Assembly: GCA_038209365.1 (NCBI GenBank)
Contig: JBBQXS010000010.1
Location: 48,660 to 112,659, forward strand
Direction of reading: 5' to 3'
Source of the DNA: DASQHW01 sp038209365
GTDB taxonomy: Bacteria > Actinomycetota > Acidimicrobiia > IMCC26256 > PALSA-610
DNA length: 64,000 nt
The notes under the pieces: generated by a model
What the model saw: the letters and a program-made list of their open reading frames with translations, nothing else
What the model was told of the DNA's origin: nothing
The model's database searches: none
Translations under genes and position numbers: made by a program
Shown: piece after piece, positions 16,428 through 25,279 of the stretch
Numbering within the stretch: position 1 is the first letter of the stretch
Layout: the number at the start of each line of letters is the position of its first letter

Positions 16428-17309
16428 TCAGAGATGTAGCACCAAGAGGCTCACGACGCACAGTGCTGCGGCTGCGACCAGCACGAACCCGTCGAGGACA
16501 CCAGGGCCGCGCCGGCCGGCGGACACGCTCCCACCCAGGCCGCCACGAGCGATCATCGCCTCGGCCAGGTCGTGCGCGCGGCGTATCGACGTCACGATCG
16601 CCGTCGCGAGGAGGTCATGCGTCTCCCTGATCATCTCGCGCACGGTCTTGTCGGGTTTCTCGCGCACGCCGCCGGGTTCGTGTGCGCGCAGGCGGCGAGC
16701 CGCGCTGAGCGTGCGGATCTCGTCGATCAGCAAGGGGAGGCAGCGGATCGCGAGCGCGATCGCGATCACCCATTCGTCGACGGGGAGCCGCACGCAGCGC
16801 AGCGGTCTGAACAACGTGCGCAGCGCGGGCGCGACGTCACCCAGCGGCGTGGTCCACCCGATGAGCGCGCCAGAAACGATGAGCACGATCGCGAGCACCG
16901 TGAAACGAGTCCACTCCTCGAGGCCGCCGAGGCTGAGATCGAACGGGCCGACCTGCGCGATCGGTTGCACGCCCGACCAGAGGTTCAGCGCGGCGCCGAT
17001 CAGGAGCGCGAAGTAGAACCAGCGGGGGAGCCGCGGGAACGCGCCGGGCGGGATGCGACCGCACAGCAACCCGAAGACGACCACGCCCGCGGCCACGGCG
17101 AGCATCGGCCAGGTGGGGGAGATCGACACCATCAGCGCAAGCGCCGCCGCGACCAGCAATTTCGTGCCGGCCCAGAGGTGATGGACGACCGAGTCGCCCG
17201 GCACGAGGCGCAGGAACGTCAACTCGGTGTCGCGCCGCGATCGCCGGCGCGGTGGCGACTCCGCGGGCGCGCCGGCTCGGCTCGTGGACGCTCGGCTCAG
17301 GCCGCTCAT
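16428..17309 (-). CDS. ECF transporter T component (EcfT/CbiQ family)
   Basis: A 293-aa integral membrane protein with about five membrane helices and the EcfT coupling-helix motif near AARRLRAHEPGG and a second AR-containing segment near TSIRRAHDLAEAMIARGG. These helices dock onto the paired ATPases. Its ATG overlaps the stop of the upstream fused S/A/A gene (ATGA). The pair resembles mycobacterial Rv2325c and Rv2326c. The transported micronutrient is not known. Confidence 0.85.
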   Translation of the reverse strand: MSGLSRASTSRAGAPAESPPRRRSRRDTELTFLRLVPGDSVVHHLWAGTKLLVAAALALMVSISPTWPMLAVAAGVVVFGLLCGRIPPGAFPRLPRWFYFALLIGAALNLWSGVQPIAQVGPFDLSLGGLEEWTRFTVLAIVLIVSGALIGWTTPLGDVAPALRTLFRPLRCVRLPVDEWVIAIALAIRCLPLLIDEIRTLSAARRLRAHEPGGVREKPDKTVREMIRETHDLLATAIVTSIRRAHDLAEAMIARGGLGGSVSAGRRGPGVLDGFVLVAAAALCVVSLLVLHL

Positions 17310-19369
17310 GTGTGCGCCTCGACGTCGTCGACTCGCTCGTCGCGCACGATGTGGCCCGCTTCGAGCTCGACCACGCGCTCGAGGAGCGCGTCTGGCAGGT
17401 CGCGGTCGTGCGACACGATCACGAGCGGGATGCCGAGCTCGTCCCGCATGCGCACCAGGACACCCTCGAGGTCGGCCCGACCTTCGAGGTCGAGCCCGGC
17501 GAACGGCTCGTCGAGCACGACCGCACGCGAACGTGCCGCGAGCACCTCGGCGAGCACGACGCGTCGCATCTGACCGCCGCTGAGCTCGTCGATGCGGCGC
17601 GGCGCGATGGCTGCGTCGAGCCCCACCGCGGCGAGCGCGGCGAGCGCTTCGCGATCGTCGACGCCCGCGGCGACCTTCACCTCGTCGAGCACGGTCGGGC
17701 GCAGCAGCTGCAGCCGGGCGTGCTGGAACGCGACGCCGACCCGGCCGATGTGCTCGGCGATCGGTGCGAACCCCGTAGGAGAATCAACGAGCGCGTCGCC
17801 TTCGCTCGGGACGATGAGTCCGCCCATGATCCACGCGAGCGTCGACTTGCCCGAGCCGTTGTGACCGACGATCAGCGCCGACTCGCGCTCGTGCACCGTG
17901 AGCTCGATGCCCTCGAGCGCGCGCTTCGCCCAGGGCGTGCCCCGCGAATACACGTGCCCGACTCCCCGCAGCTCGATGACCGGTGCGCCGAGCGCCGCCG
18001 GTCGGGGCCGCGCCGGAAGGCTGATCCTGGTGCGCGCCGCCGGCGGTTTTTCGACGATCCGGCCCGCGTCGAGCACGACAGTCCGGTCGGCGACGTCGGC
18101 TTCGTTCGGAAGGTGCGTGACGTGCACGACACCCACGCCGTCTCGCGTGAGGTCACGGAGGAGCGCGACCAGACGCGTGCGTCCTTCCGTGTCGACCATG
18201 GCTGTCGACTCGTCCGACACGAACAAGCGCGGTGTCCGCACCAGCGCGGCCGCGATCGCAAGCCGTTGCAGCTCGCCGCCCGACAGCGTCGACGTCTCGC
18301 GGTCGGCGAGCTCCTGGAGGCCGACGCGCGCGAGCGCGGCGCGCACGTCGACGTCCGAAGCGTCCGGCAATCCCCACACGATGTCGTCGCTGACGCGCAC
18401 GCCGAGTACCTGGGCCTCCGGCCGCTGGAACACGAGTGCCGTTCCTCCGGGGCGCCCGAGGCCGGCCGGTCCCGGACGCTCGACGCGGCCGCTCGCCGGC
18501 ATGCGGCGCCCCGCGAGGATGCGCGCAAGGGTCGATTTCCCGGATCCGTTGCGGCCTCCGACGGCGACGAGCTCGGACGGGTCGACGCGTAGCGACACAT
18601 CGGCCAGCGCGTCCTCGGACGCGTTGGGGTAACGGAACGTCACGTCCTCCAGCACCACCGGCAATGGCTGTGGCGGGTGCGTGAGGTCGTCCGCGGGCGG
18701 CCGTTCCGGCACCGCGGTCGTGAACGCGCTGCGCACGCGACGCAAGGCGGGTGCGGCGAGGCCCTGCGACAGCCAGATTCCCAGCACGATTGGACCGAGC
18801 AGTCCGATCGGGATGCTCACCCACCAGTGGTGGACGATCCAGTCGACCGCGTGATTGCCGGAATTGGCGACGCCGTCGAGACCGACGTTCTCGAAGAGAT
18901 GGAACAGGCCGTGCCACCCGTTGCGAAGCTGATCGAGCGTGAGCTTGCGCAGGTTCGGGAACGCGAACAACAGGAGGTCTGCGAGCCCGGCGATCGGCGG
19001 CCACAACACCGCGACGCCCGTTGCGATCGTGCGTCGCCGGCTCCAGCCGCGCCGGTCGGCCGCGCCCACCAGCGCGCCGAACGCGGCACACCCCGCGGTC
19101 GTGGTGAGCGCGGGAATGCCGATGACGAGGAACCCGACCACGCTCGCGGCGACCGCGCCCGCAATGACGGCGCGCAGGCGATGACGCGTTGCAACGACCG
19201 CGAGCGGCACCACCGCGGCGATCACGAGGACGCTGCCGAAGGGGACGACGTGGCCGACGATGTTCAACGCGAGCGACAGGTCCGCGAGCACGACCGCCTC
19301 GGCCAGCTCGCCCGGGCTGAGCCGGCCGGTGCGTCGTCCTGCCGTCACATCCGTACGGTCCACGTCCAA
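17306..19369 (-). CDS. ECF transporter fusion: membrane S-like domain plus two ATPases
   Basis: A 687-aa protein. About residues 20-215 are a hydrophobic domain with five to six membrane helices, the likely substrate-binding part. It is followed by two ABC ATPases: first with GGRNGSGKST, STLSGGELQR and LFVSDESTAMVD; second with VGHNGSGKST, ELSGGQMRR and AVVLDEPFAGLD. Architecture matches mycobacterial Rv2326c. In the first ATPase the Walker B carries S-D-E-S rather than L-D-E-P. The first possible start is TTG at 19369; GTGs at 19363 and 19348 are equally plausible. ATP-driven uptake of a vitamin or metal is expected. Confidence 0.85.
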   Translation of the reverse strand: MDVDRTDVTAGRRTGRLSPGELAEAVVLADLSLALNIVGHVVPFGSVLVIAAVVPLAVVATRHRLRAVIAGAVAASVVGFLVIGIPALTTTAGCAAFGALVGAADRRGWSRRRTIATGVAVLWPPIAGLADLLLFAFPNLRKLTLDQLRNGWHGLFHLFENVGLDGVANSGNHAVDWIVHHWWVSIPIGLLGPIVLGIWLSQGLAAPALRRVRSAFTTAVPERPPADDLTHPPQPLPVVLEDVTFRYPNASEDALADVSLRVDPSELVAVGGRNGSGKSTLARILAGRRMPASGRVERPGPAGLGRPGGTALVFQRPEAQVLGVRVSDDIVWGLPDASDVDVRAALARVGLQELADRETSTLSGGELQRLAIAAALVRTPRLFVSDESTAMVDTEGRTRLVALLRDLTRDGVGVVHVTHLPNEADVADRTVVLDAGRIVEKPPAARTRISLPARPRPAALGAPVIELRGVGHVYSRGTPWAKRALEGIELTVHERESALIVGHNGSGKSTLAWIMGGLIVPSEGDALVDSPTGFAPIAEHIGRVGVAFQHARLQLLRPTVLDEVKVAAGVDDREALAALAAVGLDAAIAPRRIDELSGGQMRRVVLAEVLAARSRAVVLDEPFAGLDLEGRADLEGVLVRMRDELGIPLVIVSHDRDLPDALLERVVELEAGHIVRDERVDDVEAHT

Positions 19370-19417
19370 GGTTCGCGTATCGAAGCGGGCGTCGAGGTAC
19401 CGACCGCCTGCGCCGCC

Positions 19418-19438
19418 CGACCGGACTGGCTCCGGTCG
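19418..19438 (-). terminator. Hairpin downstream of the HtrA-like protease gene
   Basis: A perfect 8-bp stem CGACCGGA/TCCGGTCG with a 5-base loop, 28 bases after the protease stop on the minus strand. There is no U-tract, so it is at most an I-shaped actinobacterial-type terminator. Confidence 0.45.
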
Positions 19439-19465
19439 AGCGGCGGAGGGGTGGAAGCCCGGAGG

Positions 19466-20959
19466 TCAGGCGGGGGGACCTGCTCCGAGCTTCACGGTCT
19501 CGGCGTGCTGCGCTCCTCCGGTGTCTACCCAGCCGACGCGCACTTCATCACCCGGCTGGTATTTGGTGAGGGCGAGGTGAAGCCCGTTCTGGTTGGTGAT
19601 CGACGTGCCGTCGACCGACACGACGACGTCACCCGTCTTGATGCCCGCGCTGCCCGCGGCGCTGGTGCCTTCGACCCCGATGACCAGGGCGCCCGAGTCG
19701 ACCGGAGCCACGTTGCTCGGGAGCGTGAGACCTGGATTGTCGATGTCGCTCACGCGCACGCCGAGCAGCGCGCGCTTGTCACCGATGTGCACCTTGTCGC
19801 TGCCGACACCGCTCTGGATCTGACGGACGACCGTCACCGCGTTGTCGACGCGGATCGCGAACCCGACGTTGTTCCCGTTCTGCTGGCGGAACCGGCCGCC
19901 CGCCGCAGCGGTGTTCATGCCGATCACTTCGCCGCGCGTGTTGACGAGCGCGCCGCCCGAGTCGCCGGGCTGGATCGGCGCGTCGATCTGGATCACGTCG
20001 TGCAGCGTCTCGGTGGTGCCGCCCACGGGGTCGCCGGCCGTGACTTCCTGGTTCAACGCCGTGACCTTGCCTTGCACGACGGCCGGAGTACCGCCCCGTC
20101 CGAGCGCGTTGCCGATCGCGACGATGCGGTCACCGATGTTCACCTTCGCCGGGTCGCCGAACTTGACCGTCTCCAGGTTGGAGACACCTTCGATCTGGAG
20201 CAGCGCGACGTCGTCGGCGACGTTGTACCCGACCACGTGTGCGGGATGCGTGTTGCCGGTGCCGCCGATGTCGACCTTGATGTCGGTGGAGTCTGCGATC
20301 ACGTGGTTGTTGGTGAGCACTTCACCGCTTGCGGAGATCACCATGCCCGTTCCCGCCGCGCGGCCCTGCGTGGTCGTCGTCGTGATGTTCACGATGGCGG
20401 GGATGACCTTGCTCGCGATCACGTTCGCGTCGAACGTGCCGGACGAGGTCGAACCACCCGAGCCGTTCGCGTTCGTGCCGGGCGTGAACGGCGAGACCGG
20501 GAGCGTCGGCGTGGTGACGGGCAGAGGACGGGAATCGTGTTGGATCGCAACTGCGACAACCGCGCCGATCCCTGCGGACGCGAGGACGAGGGCGACAGCC
20601 GCGACCGCGGCCGCGACGCGCTTGGCGGCCGACGACCGCGCCGGCGGCGGGGGCCAACTCCCCGCAGGCGTACCGGGCCCGGGTCCCCAGCCACCGCCGG
20701 GCGGCCCCGGGGGCGGGGGACTCGGGGGCCAGCTCGGCGGGGCTTGGGCTGGCCAGGCAGGGGGTTGGGCCGGCCAGATCTCGGGCGTCGAGGGAGCGGG
20801 TCGTGTCGGCTCGACCGGAGGCACCGGTGCGGTGAAATCCGGCGGGACGGTCGAGTCGGTGTCGGCGGCCCACCAGGGGCGAGGCGGGGCAGGGCGGGGC
20901 GTCAGCGGCGAGAGATCGTCGCCCTCGCCGGTCGTCGGGTCGTGCTCCCAGTCGCTCAT
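19466..20959 (-). CDS. HtrA/DegP-like membrane-anchored serine protease with PDZ domain
   Basis: A 497-aa protein. A long Pro/Trp-rich cytoplasmic leader (about 110 residues) precedes one membrane helix (VAAVALVLASAGIGAVVAVA). The trypsin-like domain shows His in LTNNHVIADS, Asp in ADDVALLQIEG and Ser in PGDSGGALVNT. A PDZ domain (residues about 395-490) contains GSAGIKTGDVVVSVDG. This matches the mycobacterial PepD/HtrA type: envelope protein quality control. The gene is separated from the ECF operon by 96 bp with a hairpin. Confidence 0.9.
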   Translation of the reverse strand: MSDWEHDPTTGEGDDLSPLTPRPAPPRPWWAADTDSTVPPDFTAPVPPVEPTRPAPSTPEIWPAQPPAWPAQAPPSWPPSPPPPGPPGGGWGPGPGTPAGSWPPPPARSSAAKRVAAAVAAVALVLASAGIGAVVAVAIQHDSRPLPVTTPTLPVSPFTPGTNANGSGGSTSSGTFDANVIASKVIPAIVNITTTTTQGRAAGTGMVISASGEVLTNNHVIADSTDIKVDIGGTGNTHPAHVVGYNVADDVALLQIEGVSNLETVKFGDPAKVNIGDRIVAIGNALGRGGTPAVVQGKVTALNQEVTAGDPVGGTTETLHDVIQIDAPIQPGDSGGALVNTRGEVIGMNTAAAGGRFRQQNGNNVGFAIRVDNAVTVVRQIQSGVGSDKVHIGDKRALLGVRVSDIDNPGLTLPSNVAPVDSGALVIGVEGTSAAGSAGIKTGDVVVSVDGTSITNQNGLHLALTKYQPGDEVRVGWVDTGGAQHAETVKLGAGPPA

Positions 20960-21131
20960 CGGTGTCTCGCCTCGCTGCGTGTCCGTGCCGGTGGGGGACC
21001 GATCCGTCGCGCACAGTCTCGTCGGCAGCCCTGAGCATCAACTGTGGGCAGGCTGTACGGATTCCACGAGTTGGGGCGCGAACATCACGACGTCCCGTTC
21101 CGTGGGTCCGGCGCGGCGATATCGCGGGTCT

Positions 21132-21785
21132 CTAGGGCCAGAGGGGCGTCGAGACCTCGAAGCCGACGGGCGCACCCCATTGGTTGCGGAACGACACCTC
21201 GTGCACCGGACGCCGCGCCGCGACGTCCCACCTACCGGTCGGATAACCGAAGCAGACGCACGACGAGACGAGCCAACCTTCTTCCGCCGGCACGCCGAGG
21301 ATCTTCAGCACCTCGTCGATCCGGAAGATCATCACCGTCGTCAGCGACGCGCCGATGCCTTCCGCACGCGCCGCGAGCATCGCCGACCATGTTGCGGGGA
21401 AGATGGACCCGCCGCTCGGATCGAACTGCACGAAGCTGAACAACAGCAGCGGGTACTCCTCGAAGTGGTCCGCCAGGTGCTGGGCCGACCGTTGGATGCG
21501 CAGCAGCTGCGCACTCTCGGGATCCTCGGGCAACGCCCGTGCCGCGGCGAGCCGCTCCTTGTAGATCGTGTCCCAGAGCCGGCTCAGGCAATCGCGGTAG
21601 ATCGGCCCCAGCTGCGACTTCACGCGGTCGTCGTCGACGAGCATGAAGCGCCAGTTCTGCATGTTGCCGCCGCTCGGTGCGCGCACGGCGGCGTCGAGGA
21701 TCTTCGCCTGCACGTCGACCGGGATGACATCCGGCTTCACCCGGCGCATCGCGCGCGTCGTGTACAGCGCTTCGAAGAGATCCAT
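21132..21785 (-). CDS. Nitroreductase-family flavoprotein
   Basis: A 217-aa nitroreductase fold: TTRAMRRVKPDVIPVD and AAVRAPSGGNMQNWRFMLV form the N-terminal FMN-binding part; SIFPATWSAMLAARAEGIGAS is the middle dimer helix. Likely FMN- or F420-linked reductase. Its ATG is 28 bases after the stop of an aldo/keto reductase on the same strand, so the two are probably co-transcribed. Confidence 0.85.
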   Translation of the reverse strand: MDLFEALYTTRAMRRVKPDVIPVDVQAKILDAAVRAPSGGNMQNWRFMLVDDDRVKSQLGPIYRDCLSRLWDTIYKERLAAARALPEDPESAQLLRIQRSAQHLADHFEEYPLLLFSFVQFDPSGGSIFPATWSAMLAARAEGIGASLTTVMIFRIDEVLKILGVPAEEGWLVSSCVCFGYPTGRWDVAARRPVHEVSFRNQWGAPVGFEVSTPLWP

Positions 21786-21813
21786 CAGCTCGCTCCTTGG
21801 CTTCGCCGTTCGT

Positions 21814-22782
21814 CTACCAGGCGTACGCTTCCGGCGCCGGTCCGCCCGGCCCCGGAAAGATCCCGTCGAGCGTCTTCAGCGTGTCGGCGTCGAGCTTCAG
21901 CTCCACCGCGCGCAACGACGCGCCCTCGAGCTGTTCGAGCGTGCGGGGCCCGACGATCGGCGCCGTCACCCCCGGCTGATGGAGAAGCCACGCGAGCGCG
22001 ACGGCCGCGGGTTCCTCTCCCAGCTCCGCGCACAGCTTCTCCCACCGTTCGAGCTGCGGCCGCATCCGCTCGTAGCGCGGCTGGACGTTCTTGCGACGCG
22101 CGGTGTCGCCGTTGGTGGCCGTGCCTCCGAGCATCCCGCTCGCCAAAGGACTCCACGGGATCACGCCCACGCCGTAGGCCCGGCAGGCAGGCAGCACTTC
22201 GAGCTCGACGGTACGCGCCGCAAGGTTGTACAGGCTCTGCTCGCTCACGAGGCCGAGGAAGTGTCGTGCCTTGGCGGCCTCGTTCGCCTGCACGATGTGC
22301 CAGCCGCCGAAGTTGCTGCTGCCCGCGTACACGATCTTGCCCTGCGCGACGAGCGTCTCCATCGCTTGCCAGATGTCTTCCCACGGCGCGCCGCGGTCGA
22401 CATGATGCATCTGATAGAGGTCGATGCGGTCGGTCTGCAGGCGACGGAGACTCGCGTCGCACGCGTCGAGGATGTGCCGCGCGCTGAGCAAACCGTCGTT
22501 CGGCCACGGCGTCATCGGGCCGAACACCTTGGTGGCGAGCACGACTTTTTCGCGTCGTCCGCCACCCTGCGCGAACCAGTTGCCGATGATCGTTTCGGTG
22601 GTCCCGGGCCCCTTCTCTCCCCCGTAGCGGTTGGCGGTATCGAAGAAATTGATGCCGTGGTCGAGCGCACGATCCATGATGTGGTGTGCGTCGGCCTCGG
22701 TCGTCAGCGGCCCGAAGTTCATCGTGCCGAGACAGATCGGGCTGACGAGCAGCCCGGTGCGTCCGAGGTGTCGGTATTCCAT
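21814..22782 (-). CDS. Aldo/keto reductase
   Basis: A 322-aa aldo/keto reductase starting MEYRHLGRTGLLVSPICLGT. Tetrad residues: Asp and Tyr in FFDTANRYGG, Lys in VLATKVFGPM, His in DLYQMHHVDRG. A good ribosome-binding site GGGGAGG lies seven bases before the ATG. It is a paralogue of the enzyme at 15434-16426 (same motifs TKxFGPM and SPIVG/APIVG). Runs into the nitroreductase gene. Confidence 0.85.
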   Translation of the reverse strand: MEYRHLGRTGLLVSPICLGTMNFGPLTTEADAHHIMDRALDHGINFFDTANRYGGEKGPGTTETIIGNWFAQGGGRREKVVLATKVFGPMTPWPNDGLLSARHILDACDASLRRLQTDRIDLYQMHHVDRGAPWEDIWQAMETLVAQGKIVYAGSSNFGGWHIVQANEAAKARHFLGLVSEQSLYNLAARTVELEVLPACRAYGVGVIPWSPLASGMLGGTATNGDTARRKNVQPRYERMRPQLERWEKLCAELGEEPAAVALAWLLHQPGVTAPIVGPRTLEQLEGASLRAVELKLDADTLKTLDGIFPGPGGPAPEAYAW

Positions 22783-22807
22783 GCGCCTCCCCTTCGTCAG
22801 GGGAAAG

Positions 22808-23647
22808 TTAGGCGCAGGCGACGTTGCCGTCGAAGCCGTCCCGCGACAGGTACTGCGTCATCAGCACCGGTCCACCCGTGAAGCTGCGGCGACCACAGCC
22901 TTTGACCGCGTCGGCGCGGTGGTCGAATCCCGCGAGCCACACCGGGTTGGCGGAGAACCAGTCGCGAGTCCGCAGCAGCCCGCCGGTGATCGCGCTCCAT
23001 TGGTACGACGTCGAGTAGAAGCCGACCAGAGCGACGTTGAGGTCCCACAGCGCGTTCACCGCACCCGCGAGCGTTGCGACGTCGTTTTGTTGCTTCGCAC
23101 GCGTCGGGACGGTGTGGAGTGTCTGCCAGCTGTTGAGGATCTCGACGTCGAGCCACCAGTCGACATTGGCCACACGCTGGCGCGCGTTCGCACGCGACAC
23201 TCCGTGCAGCTCTTGGGCGGCGTCGGTCGCAACGCTGAACGAATGTTTGGCCGCGTTCCAGCCGTAGTCGTAGGAGCAGCCGACCGAGTTCGGGTGAGAA
23301 CGCGAGCACTCGCGCGGCCACGTCTGCCCCAACGGCCAGTGAGACGACTTCTTGGGCCCGGGGTTGCCGGTGTTCGCGTAGAACGCGGGCGGTCGTGCAA
23401 GCCGCTTCGCCCAATGCAACTGCTGGGTGAGGCACCGATTCTTCGTGAACGCCCGGCCGCCGTTGACGCCGAGCACGGCGAACCGGGCGTGGCGCACCTG
23501 CGGGAGGGGCCCGCCGCACTGCGGGAAGCTGATGTCGCGGCCTGATTCGACCGCGACGGCGGCAGACGCGGGACTCGGATGCGGGAGCGTCACGAGCGTC
23601 GCGAGCAAGACGGTGATCGCGAGCACGGAGGCGGAACGATGGAACAT
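22808..23647 (-). CDS. Secreted DUF1906-like (glycoside-hydrolase-like) protein
   Basis: A 279-aa exported protein. The N-terminus is a Sec signal (ASVLAITVLLATLVTL, cleavage near PASAAVA), followed by GRDISFPQCGGPLP, the hallmark start of a group of actinobacterial secreted TIM-barrel-like proteins related to DUF1906/GH25. Six or more Cys suggest disulfides. Substrate unknown; peptidoglycan or polysaccharide is a guess. Starts at ATG 23647, or GTG one codon earlier. Confidence 0.65.
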   Translation of the reverse strand: MFHRSASVLAITVLLATLVTLPHPSPASAAVAVESGRDISFPQCGGPLPQVRHARFAVLGVNGGRAFTKNRCLTQQLHWAKRLARPPAFYANTGNPGPKKSSHWPLGQTWPRECSRSHPNSVGCSYDYGWNAAKHSFSVATDAAQELHGVSRANARQRVANVDWWLDVEILNSWQTLHTVPTRAKQQNDVATLAGAVNALWDLNVALVGFYSTSYQWSAITGGLLRTRDWFSANPVWLAGFDHRADAVKGCGRRSFTGGPVLMTQYLSRDGFDGNVACA

Positions 23648-23773
23648 CACTGCCTCAATCGGTCGTCGGAAGCATAGAGCGAGGCAGCCGCCGTCAATTG
23701 CCGGGGACCCCCCTCACACACCGGACTCCGTGTCGGCGCGTCGCGATCCCGGCATGTAGAAGACTCACGCTCC

Positions 23774-24814
23774 GTGCGCAGATGCTTGGAGCTCGTCACT
23801 GCCTTCCTGCTCCTCGCGGCGTGCTCGTCCGGCTCGAGCACGGTCAAAACGGCACCGACCGTGGCGACCACGACGGTGCCGGTTGCGTCCGGACCCGACG
23901 TCGGCCATGTCTTCGTGATCAACCTCGAGAACAAGAACTACGCCACGACGTGGGGCAAGAAGTCCGTCGCGAAGTATCTGAACGGCACGTTGGTGCCGAT
24001 GGGCCAGTTGCTCACGCAGTACTACGGCACGAGTCACGCGAGCCTGGGCAACTACATCACCCAGATCAGTGGCCGGCCGTCGAATGCCGCGACCAACGGC
24101 GACTGCACCACGTTCACCGAGTACCGGAACGGCGAAGGCTGTGTGTATCCGGCGTCGGTGAAGACCATCGCTGACCAGCTCGATGGCGCGGGCAGGTCGT
24201 GGAAGTCGTACCAAGAGGACACGACGACACCGTGCCGGCATCCGAAGATCGGCGACGGCGACGCCACGCTCGTCGCACGCAAGGGCGATATGTATGCGAC
24301 GCGCCACAACCCGTTCGTGTATTTCCACTCGATCATCGACACGCCGAAATGCAAGACCAACGTGGTCGACCTCAACGCACTGGACGCGGACATGGCGGCG
24401 GCCGAGCGCACGCCGAGTCTCGTCTACATCACGCCGAACCTGTGCCACGACGGGCACGACACGCCGTGCGTCGACGGCCAGCCGGGTGGTCTCGTGTCCG
24501 CCGACAAGTTCCTTTCGACGTGGGTGCCGAAGATCCTCGCGTCGCCCGCCTACAAGGCCGACGGCTTGCTGGTGATCACGCTCGACGAATCGGACAACGA
24601 CGCGTCGTCGTGCTGCGGCCAGAAGAAAGGTGCCGGCGGAGGTCGCGTCGGCGCGCTGTTGCTCTCACCGCACGTCGGCGCGGGAACGACGAACGAGACC
24701 CCGTACAACCACTACTCGTTGCTCTGCAGCATCGAGGATGTCTTCGGTCTCCCGCACCTCGCGCGCGCAGACGCGCGTGGGCTGAAGTGCTTCGGTGATG
24801 ACGTCTTTTCCTAG
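23774..24814 (+). CDS. Lipoprotein phosphoesterase (phospholipase C/acid phosphatase family)
   Basis: A 346-aa lipoprotein with lipobox FLLLAACSS. The mature part begins HVFVINLENKNYATTW, the metal-binding opening of the PF04185 phosphoesterase family (phospholipase C, AcpA). Further conserved sites: THASLGNYITQISG, YITPNLCHDGHD and LLVITLDESDNDAS, then NHYSLLCSIED. Expected outside the membrane, releasing phosphate from lipids or nucleotides. GTG start at 23774 gives a proper signal peptide. Divergent from the DUF1906-like gene. Confidence 0.85.
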   Translation: MRRCLELVTAFLLLAACSSGSSTVKTAPTVATTTVPVASGPDVGHVFVINLENKNYATTWGKKSVAKYLNGTLVPMGQLLTQYYGTSHASLGNYITQISGRPSNAATNGDCTTFTEYRNGEGCVYPASVKTIADQLDGAGRSWKSYQEDTTTPCRHPKIGDGDATLVARKGDMYATRHNPFVYFHSIIDTPKCKTNVVDLNALDADMAAAERTPSLVYITPNLCHDGHDTPCVDGQPGGLVSADKFLSTWVPKILASPAYKADGLLVITLDESDNDASSCCGQKKGAGGGRVGALLLSPHVGAGTTNETPYNHYSLLCSIEDVFGLPHLARADARGLKCFGDDVFS

Positions 24815-24835
24815 AGGGTCTCTTCCGCCCGGGGT

Positions 24836-25279
24836 CTACTCGTAACCGGTTGCCGGTGTGCCCGGCGGATGTGATTGCGCGTCGCGCGAGATGAAGAGCA
24901 GCACTTCGCACTCGAGCCCGTCGGGGTCTCGGAAGAAGATGCTGTGCGCGCTGCCGAAGTCGGTGACGAACCCGTCCGAGGCTCCGCACGCCATCAATCG
25001 CCGGCGGATCTCGACAAACGCGTCGCGATCGGTGGCCTGCAGTCCGATGTGGTCGATGGGTCCGTGGCCGAACATGGAGCCGCGCGTGTAGTCGGCTCCG
25101 TCGTGCAGCTCGAAGACGTTCAGCTCGGTGCGAGGCCCGATGTCGATGAACGTCAGCGTTCCCGGCCCGATCTCCTGGCGGCGGGATGCCGGGGCGTCGA
25201 AGATGTCTCGGTAGAAGCGCGCCAGGCGATCGGTGTCGTCGGTGAGGATCGCGATGTGGTTCACGCCGTCGAGCAACAT
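24836..25279 (-). CDS. VOC-family (glyoxalase/dioxygenase-like) protein
   Basis: A 147-aa single-module VOC protein: GVNHIAILTDDTDRLARFY, HIGLQATDRDAF and metal-ligand Glu in PDGLECEVLLF. ATG at 25279 shares a base with the stop of the luciferase-like gene (TGATG), so it is the second gene of a two-gene operon. May be a lyase, isomerase or dioxygenase acting with that monooxygenase. Confidence 0.8.
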   Translation of the reverse strand: MLLDGVNHIAILTDDTDRLARFYRDIFDAPASRRQEIGPGTLTFIDIGPRTELNVFELHDGADYTRGSMFGHGPIDHIGLQATDRDAFVEIRRRLMACGASDGFVTDFGSAHSIFFRDPDGLECEVLLFISRDAQSHPPGTPATGYE

